From: Lantana camara
Taxonomy: Eukaryota > Streptophyta > Magnoliopsida > Lamiales > Verbenaceae
Length of the DNA stretch: 64,000 nt
Direction: 5' to 3'
NCBI GenBank assembly: GCA_037501455.1
Contig: CM074862.1
Coordinates: 63,457,501 to 63,521,500, forward strand
Shown here piece by piece: positions 57,260 through 64,000 of this stretch. The translations under genes were made by a program, and so were the position numbers. Under the pieces are notes generated by a model. The model worked only from the letters and a program-made list of their open reading frames with translations, was not told the origin of the DNA and did not search any database. The number at the start of each line of letters is the position of its first letter. The first letter of the stretch is position 1.

Positions 57260-59207
57260 TGTTGGAAAACACGAATCAGAAAGCAGCGGAATTTAAAAAT
57301 TTTTCCCAACAAAAGGATCTTGAACTCGCAATCGTGTAACCAAATTCGTAAAGATAGAAAAATTACTTTTCTTTTGTTCTTTCTTGAAGCGTTTCAAGCC
57401 ACCCAAGAACGCTCTTCTCGCGGCTTGATCCCCTCTCCTTGGTAAAGCTCGAATCTTCAAACTTCTAACTTGAAGTCTCTAGAGAAAGTCCACCAACTTG
57501 ATCACAATCTAACTAGTAAGGATGCTAGTTCTCTAGTTAGTGTTTGGGCTTAACCTAGGGTTTAATTTAATCTTGGAGAAAGGAAGGTGTTCAACACATG
57601 AACCAAAACAATTGCCAATTAGCTCTAAAGGGGAGCATGAGCTCCCCTATATATAGGAAAGGGAGAGGGACGACCGAACCTATTCCTTGTTGGACAAGGA
57701 TTTGGTTCCTCTCTCTCCTATTACTTGATCATCAAGTATTTTCCAACTTTGACTTTGAATTCTAATTCAAGTCAACTTTTAAGAGAGCTAAAAATATCTA
57801 AACTATTTTTGGATAATTTTATACCTTATTTATTATAAAAATAAATAACTTATTTTTATCTAATTAATTAATTCGCAATTAATTAACTAGATTATTTTCT
57901 CCAAAATAAGACTTTCTTTTTAATTCAAAATTAAACCAAAGTCTATTAAATAATTAAGACCTTTAATTATTTAATACATATATATATATATAATACATAT
58001 ATATTCACACGTGTGTGACACGTGTCACTCACGTGAGCCACACGTGTGATTTCACACGTGTGGAACCCTCTTGGCCCGATTAACTCGTTTAATCATTTTC
58101 AAGCCTCAACTCATGTAACCAAGTTGTTGTGTGTGACCCTCTAGGTTCTCAATTCAATTAGCAGTGACCCCAATTAATTAATTCACTAATTAATTAATCA
58201 GTGCACAGATTAAACGACCATAGTCTAGCAACAGGTGTTTAACCCCTAGCTGAATTGGAATGTTCGGATTCGACAGAACCTTTAAGTCATTGATTCATGC
58301 GAGATACAATCCTCCTACTTACTATCTCTCAACCAAGATCTAGGGCAAGGGAATAATCAGAACCCTAATAATCCGGTCTTAAAGCTAAGTGCATTTTATA
58401 TCCATTTGATCTCAATCCAAGAAACCCTTTTCTTGATGTCTTGATCTACGGCCTTGGCCAAGGACTCCATATGGCATATGAATGACTTACACAATAAGAG
58501 ATCACCTTGCAAATGCAAGTGTAGGTCCTATCTTGATTCTCATTCACTTTCATGAGTCACTTGTGCAGCCCCAGCATAAGCCTCGAATCAGTTGTCTAAG
58601 GCGACACCCTTTAAAGCTTATACCTAAGACTACAGAGTTAACTCATAAAGTGACAAGGAACCTCAAGTCTAAGGATCAATTAATCACATCAATGACTCGT
58701 GAGATATTTCCTAATCTGGAAGTTTCCATTTCCTGAAATAGAAACTTCCTTTCCCATTTAGGAATGTTCTCACACGGGGCACCTCAGTGAACTTACTTAT
58801 TAAAGTAAGCACCCTCATGTATCACGCACGTATCAACTATACACTTTCCACCTCCATGAAACAAGGTGGTCCTTCTTAAGGGCGTGATTCCACAAGCAAG
58901 CCTTAGAGGAGTCAGGTTGACACTCCCACTGTCTGTAGGACTCATCGGCTTGGAGCATTTTACTAATCATGACTTATGTGATATAGGGCTCGTTTCATGA
59001 ACCATTTCACCTAAATGGTAGAGTCCTAAAGTCATCAGGATTAGGGGAGTTCTCATACATGTACAGCTAAAGTAAACGCATACCAAACAAGAGCATATAA
59101 AGAAGTGTTGCCTCAATTCGTTATTTTATTCAAAGATTGTTTGTGATTACAATAAGGAAAAGCACAAAGCGGATATACAATCGGCTTTTAGGGCACTATT
59201 CCTAACA
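57260..59207 (-). repeat. Copia-B 5' LTR (1948 bp)
   Basis: TATA box at 57648-57657; CACGTG cluster at 58006-58063. It ends CCTAACA at 59207 and is followed by the TSD CGGAC. Confidence 0.96.
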
Positions 59208-59868
59208 CGGACTCATCTCGATAATATTTTCGGAGTTGTGAAACATGAAACACGTTATGAATTCCAGTCAAACTCGGATGCAAGTCGAATCGATAGGCCG
59301 TATCCCCAACCTTCTCTAGGATCTCATATGGTCCCATATACCGAGGGTTTAATTTTCCTCCTCGTCCAATCCTTGAGAATCCTTTTCGTGGAGATGCCTT
59401 TGAGAAAACCCTATCTCCAATCTCAAACTCCAAATTCTTTCTCTGAAGGTCTGCATAACTCTTTTGTCGATCCTGAGCGGCCTTCATCCGTTGTCTAATT
59501 ATCTGGACCTTGTCAATAGCCTCTTGTACAGCCTTAGAGGGTTTTTCCTTCTTCTCCCCTTTTTTAACACCTTCCTGTTTGGTCCAATTCCATTCTTCCA
59601 AGTCAAAGAACAACGGAGATCGACATTTACGTCCGTAAAGAGCTTCATAAGGGGCCATTTCAATCGAGGCTTGATAGCTATTGTTGTAAGCGAACTCGAT
59701 TAACGGCAACTGTTCATTCCACGAGCTTTGAAAATCCAATGCACAAGCTCTCAATAGGTCCTCCAGATACTTAATCAACCTTTCTGATTGTCCGTCGGTC
59801 TGAGGATGGAAAGTTATGCTGAATTGAAGCCTTATTCCCAAACACTTCTGTAATTCTTCCGTAACCGT
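59208..59868 (-). pseudogene. Element D pol: integrase second half
   Basis: The frame contains FHPQTDGQSERLIKYLED with the third catalytic residue (Glu in QSER), then NNSYQASIEMAPYEALYGRK, the linker and the C-terminal GPYEILEKVGDTAYRFDL and HNVFHVSQLRKY. Its last codons run into the Copia-B LTR. It is separated from the first half by a single-base loss near 59868. Confidence 0.92.
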
Positions 59869-60431
59869 GAAGTAAATCTGGGATCCCGATCCGAGACAAT
59901 GCTAACAGGTACACCATGAAGCCTGACAATCTCATCATTATACCTCTTAGCCAATTTACTCACTTTATCGGACATTCTGATAGCAAGGAAATGAGCTGAT
60001 TTTGTCAACCTGTCCACGATAACCCAAATTCCATCGAAACCTACTCTCACTCTTGGTAATCCCGAGACAAAATCCATGGCTATTTGTTCCCACTTCCACT
60101 CCGGAATAGGCAATAGTTGAAGTGGCCCCGATGGCTTTTGATGTTCTGCCTTTACCACTTGACAGGTCATACAGTGTTTCACGAAGTTGATAACATCCCG
60201 TTTCAAACCATTCCACCAATAGAATTGCTTTAGATCCTTATACATTTTGTTCCCTCCGGGATATATTGAATACCCTGACCGATGGGCTTCCTCAAGAATA
60301 ATCCTTTTTAACTCTTCCGGGACAACAATTCGGTTCTTGAATCTTAGAAGTCCCGTATCATCAAACCCAAATGGACATTCTGAATCAGCTCGAGCTTTCT
60401 CAGCTAATTTCTGAACCTCGGGATCAATCCT
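59832..60431 (-). pseudogene. Element D pol: integrase first half
   Basis: The zinc-binding domain is visible as EAH then HCMTCQ, but the second His of the HHCC set reads Tyr (SIYPGG), a probable C-to-T change. The catalytic core follows with Asp in IAMDFVSGLP and Asp in SIVSDRDPRF. It lies in frame downstream of RNase H beyond a TAG at 60432-60434 and ends at a frameshift before the third catalytic residue. Confidence 0.92.
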
Positions 60432-62060
60432 CTAAGCATCAAATAGTCTCTGCCTGAGATCCGGTTGAACCGTGATATTCCGGATACTAGCCCTCAGTTT
60501 GAACAACTCATTCTCATCTCCAATTTCCACTTTCACATTGGACACACTAGCTTTCCTACTAAGCGCATCCGCGACCAAATTGGCTTTGCCGGGATGGTAT
60601 CGGATTGTACATTCATAATCCGCCAAAAGTTCCATCCAACGCCATTGTCTCTTGTTCAATTCCTTTTGTGAGAATAAGTATTGGAGACTCTTGTGATCGG
60701 AAAAGACCTCGAACGATATTCCATAAAGATAGTGTCTCCACTTACCCAAAGCAAAGACCACAGCCGCTAATTCCAAATCATGAGTGGGGTAGTTCTGTTC
60801 ATGCTCTTTCAATTTCCTTGAGGCATAGGCGATTACCCTTCCATTCTGCATCAACACACATCCCAAACCTTCCTTTGAGGCGTCCGTATAAACTGTATAT
60901 CCTTCTGTACCTTCGGGAAGCGCTAATATAGGAGCGGTGGTCAACTTTTCCTTTAAAAGTTGAAAGCTAGCCTCGCATGCCTCGTCCCACTCAAACTTAA
61001 CCACCTTCTTAGTCAATCGGGTTAAAGGAGCCGCAATCTTTGAGAAATCCTGTACGAATCTTCGATAGTAGCCTGCCAAACCCAAGAAACTCCTTACTTC
61101 TGAAGCATTTTTCGGGCTTTGCCATTGAATAACCATCTCAATCTTAGAAGGATCTACTTCCAAACCTTTCCTTGAAATAATATGGCCCAAAAATGCTACC
61201 CGATCAATCCAGAACTCGCATTTGCTAAACTTAGCATACAACCGATGTTCTCTTAAGGTGTCCAACACAATTCTGAGGTGCCTGGCATGATCCTCCAGAG
61301 TTCTCGAATAAACCAAGATGTCATCGATGAATTTTACCACAAACTTATCCAAATAGGGCCGGAAAATTCGAAGCATCATATCCATAAAAGCACCCGGAGC
61401 ATTAGTCAGTCCAAAAGGCATCACTACGAACTCATAGTGTCCATACCGGGTGTTAAATCCCGTCTTCAGAATGTCCTCTTCCCGGATCTTCAATTGATTG
61501 TATCCTTGTCTCAAGTCCAATTTTGAATATACTCCCGAACCTTGTAACATGTCGAATAAATCCTCTATATGGGGCAAAGGATACTTGTTCTTTACAGTCA
61601 TCCGATTAAGCTCCCGGTAATCTAAACACATTCTTAAGGTTCCATCCTTTTTCTTAACGAAGAGAACCGGAGCACCCCAAGGTGACGAACTTGGCCGTAT
61701 ATATCCAACTTTGAGCAATTCGTCTAACTGAATCTTCAATTCCTTTAATTCGGCCGGTACCATCCGATACGGAGTCTTAGAATACGGTGTGGATCCCGGA
61801 TATAAGTCGATAACAAATTCGATCTCACAGTCTGGTGGTAAAGAACTCAAATTCTCTGGGAACACATCGAAAAAATCCTTAACAACCGCGGTATCCTCCA
61901 ACTTGACTTGATCTTTCGGCCTATTAAGAAGATAGGCAATAAATCTCGTTGCTCCTTCTTTCATCAACTTGTGAGCTTCCGTATAAGACAAGAGGGGTAC
62001 CGATCTTGAGCCACTACCAATCACCATTTCATTACCCAAATCACCTTCTTCGCAAAACAA
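60432..62060 (-). pseudogene. Element D pol: RT and RNase H
   Basis: 542 open codons. RT shows [33 protein letters not shown] and the active site [10 protein letters not shown]. RNase H shows the four acidic residues in [29 protein letters not shown] and VADALSRK. It stops at TAG 60432-60434, which replaces a Gln codon before integrase. The start codon is not original: the frame is shifted relative to protease near 62045. Confidence 0.94.
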
Positions 62061-62866
62061 TCAACATTGGCCCGATGCCTAGACAACCAGTCCATACCCA
62101 AGATAACTCCATACCTCTTCATTGGCATAACAATTAAATCAGCCGGATATTCTTTCCCTTCAATCAGAACTGAACACTCCCGAACCAACTGATCTGTCTG
62201 AAGACTCCCACCAAGTGGTGAACTCACCAAATAACAAGAAGATAAACAAATAACAGACAAGCACAGAGTAGCAGCTAAATCACAAGAAATAAAGGAATGT
62301 GTGGCACCCGGATCAAAGAGTGCATGAATGTTCATGTTATGTATGCATAGAGTACCTTCCACCACAGCTGTAGGATCAATCGCTGCATCTTGCTCTTCAC
62401 CCTCGAGGGCATAAGCACGAGCCTGGATCATTGGCCTTTGAACTCCTTTCTGAAATCCGAGGTTCTTGTCGGGACAGGTATCCGCCATATCGTCACCTTT
62501 TCCACATATGAGGCACAAATTCAACCTTCTTTGACAATTGTTGTAGGTATGGGTCGGTCCCCCGCAATAAGTACATGGAGGTACATCCGGGCGTGAGTTG
62601 GTAGATGCCGGTGCCATAGGTAGAGCCTTTAGTCGAGTCGATGCGGCCTGAGAACCTTGTCCTCCAAACCAAGGCTTCTTAAAAGGACCTTTAGGGGGGG
62701 GAGTAGCTTGAATCATCGGCCTCTTTCCCGAATTCGATCCGGAACCTCTTCCCATTGGAGCTCTAAAAGCCGGATCCTTCTTCTTGAATTCTTCTTCTTG
62801 ATCCAACGCCCTTTGCACCGCATCCGCGAAGGAGACAAAGTTGTGACCCGCCTGGCCATATCTCAA
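62021..62866 (-). pseudogene. Element D gag C-terminus, zinc knuckles and protease
   Basis: The open frame continues the Gag domain end, then a Lys/Gly/Ser-rich linker and two knuckle motifs. CTYCGGPTHTYNNC is a proper CCHC. The second, CLICGKGDDMADTC, has Asp where His is expected. The protease follows with LFDPGATHSFIS and ends [14 protein letters not shown]. It is cut from the gag start by a frameshift near 62956 and from RT by one near 62045. Confidence 0.92.
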
Positions 62867-62909
62867 ATCTTTTCTTAATCCCGCAATGAATTTCCTTGAC
62901 TTTCTCTTC

Positions 62910-63512
62910 TCATCTCGGGTGACATGAGGAGCATATTTCCCAAAGCCTGTTAAATACGGAAAGATATTGAGTCACCGTACGGGCGCCCTGCTTCAAGTCC
63001 ATGAACTCCTGTTCCTTCCTTTCTCTTACCACCTCCGGTACAAAACATTCTGGAAATTCTCGTTTAAAGACCTCCCAAGTAATTTCCTGTCCATCCACTT
63101 TGAGTTTCTCCCTTGTTCTTTCCCACCACTCATAAGCATCACCATCCAATCGAAATATAGCAAATTGAGCCTTCTCTTGCGTAGTGAACTGTCGGACTCC
63201 AAATATCCTCTCTAATCGAATCAACCAACCCTCCGAGACCGCATCATCGATAGAACCGGAAAACCGAGGGGGGTTGTAGCTCAGAAACACCCCATGAGGA
63301 TCTCTATTATTATGATTTAGTGGAGGAGCCGGTTGTTCTGCTTGTTGTGGTGGGGGAGCTTGAGCCCTCCTATGCTCGACATAATTAAAAACCGATTCCA
63401 TGAAGTTCCCCATATCCATTGGAGGCGCTTGTAGTTGTGGTTGAGGCGTAGGGGATCGGTCATGATGACGGCGGCGCACTGGAGATCTCTCACGGTGTCT
63501 ACATGGAGGCAT
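62910..63512 (-). pseudogene. Element D gag (capsid region)
   Basis: It begins MPPCRHRERS at the ATG at 63510-63512, directly after CTTGGACAGG. The basic N-terminus and Pro-rich segment lead into the Ty3 Gag domain, with NPPRFSGSIDDAVSEGWLIR, DGDAYEWWERT and FMDLKQGARTVTQYLSVFNR. A one-base gain (or 2-bp loss) near 62956 shifts the frame before the conserved Tyr-Ala-Pro, and translation then stops at 62910. Confidence 0.92.
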
Positions 63513-63706
63513 CCTGTCCAAGAAACATTGAAATGCATGTTATTTTCAGTCCATGCATGCAAGTGTAATTAATTCAATCAAAATTCAAAATTTAAAGCAC
63601 ATAAGCACGTAAACAATGCATATGCAACACATTGACAAGTTGTTCCTAAAGCCGAACGACTTAACCCACTCAACACGACACGAGAGCCCGGGTTTTGCAA
63701 CCCTAA
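63513..63706 (-). other. Element D leader
   Basis: Short leader of about 190 bp. It shows GTGTCGTGTTGAGT and CGTTCGGCTTTAGGAAC motifs like those in the LARD leaders. Just before gag it has ACATGCATTTCAATGTTT, resembling the LARD-C sequence before its gag-like frame. A GGGTT/AACCC hairpin with loop GCAA lies beside the primer site (63690-63703). Confidence 0.8.
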
Positions 63707-63718
63707 GCTCTGATACCA
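63707..63718 (-). other. Element D primer-binding site (tRNA-iMet)
   Basis: On the minus strand TGGTATCAGAGC lies 8 bp from the 5' LTR. Confidence 0.93.
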
Positions 63719-63726
63719 CATAAGGA

Positions 63727-64000
63727 TGTAGCACCCTAGCGTAAGGTACTACATCCCCCGCACCGAGACCTGACCCGTATATGAAATGGAAGTCCATACA
63801 CGTGCCAAATCCACGGCGAACGGGGACACAACACACACGCTATGCTAGGCGGGACTAACCCTTAAACCATTCAACTCAAGACAAAATAAAATCAGAGTTA
63901 TAATGAAACGCGGAAGCAAGATCAACACATAATATATATACAACGAGCCACCAAGCTCCAAAAATAGATATACAAAATTATTCATGTATCCAAGGCCACA
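63727..64000 (-). repeat. Element D 5' LTR, start only
   Basis: It begins TGTAGCACCCTAGCG on the plus strand and runs off the window. Its first 250 bp resemble the beginning of the LARD-B LTR (CATCCCCCGCAC, GAACGGG, CTAGGCGG, GCGGAAGCAAG). Confidence 0.9.

Larger units (their letters stand above)
40404..59207 (-). mobile_element. Copia-B: Ty1/copia LTR retrotransposon
   Basis: Same family as Copia-A, with both LTRs in the window (40404-42375 and 57260-59207) and TSD CGGAC (40399-40403 and 59208-59212). LARD-C is inserted in pol between integrase and RT. Minus-strand order is LTR, primer site, leader, gag, protease, integrase, RT, RNase H, PPT, LTR. Gag and integrase are broken by one nonsense codon and two single-base shifts; the RT-RNase H part is still open. 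Confidence 0.96.

Overview
The window is plant nuclear repeat DNA. It holds no host gene, no rRNA and no tRNA gene, and every stretch can be assigned to LTR retrotransposons. All primer-binding sites match the 3' end of plant initiator tRNA-Met. The proteins are plant Ty1/copia and Ty3/gypsy chromovirus (Tekay-like, with an integrase chromodomain) types. This points to an angiosperm with a repeat-rich genome; the species cannot be told.

The layout is a nest up to three levels deep, proven at four places by 5-bp target-site duplications (TSDs). The oldest layer is Ty3 element D (minus strand), which appears to run through the whole window. Pieces of its 3' LTR are at 17869-19601 (inferred) and 29481-30285. 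The pol 3' end is at 30319-30522, a 21-bp pol island is at 40383-40403, and most of pol and gag is at 59208-63512. Its 5' LTR begins at 63727 and runs off the window. Into D went Copia-A (1-17868), Ty3 element E (19602-29480), the non-autonomous element LARD-B (30523-40382, TSD TTAAC) and Copia-B (40404-59207, TSD CGGAC). LARD-A (1298-9733, TSD CAATC) then landed in the Copia-A 3' LTR, and LARD-C (43975-52649, TSD ATCAT) in the Copia-B pol gene. LARD here means a large non-autonomous element with long LTRs and almost no coding capacity.

All coding regions are broken: Copia-A and Copia-B by frameshifts and nonsense codons, E by two large internal deletions, D by frameshifts, a nonsense codon and two insertions. 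The four clear nonsense codons are all Gln to stop by C-to-T, as expected from decay of methylated cytosines. LARD-B and LARD-C have almost identical LTR pairs and are recent; LARD-A is somewhat older.

The most interesting signal is RNA/DNA secondary structure in the Ty3-type elements. A hairpin with compensatory stem changes lies just before the polypurine tract in all five elements (A, B, C, D, E). Arrays of short hairpins with a constant CGGGG loop and varying but complementary stems lie near the 3' end of the three LARD interiors. LARD-A and LARD-C LTRs carry three pairs of a 16-bp palindrome, each pair about 32 bp apart. Other covarying hairpin sets lie in LTR repeats and just after the primer-binding site. 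D and the LARDs share termini, leader motifs and the pre-PPT hairpin, so D-type elements are the likely helpers of the LARDs. LARD-C also keeps an open reading frame for a Gag that lacks the capsid domain but retains two zinc knuckles.
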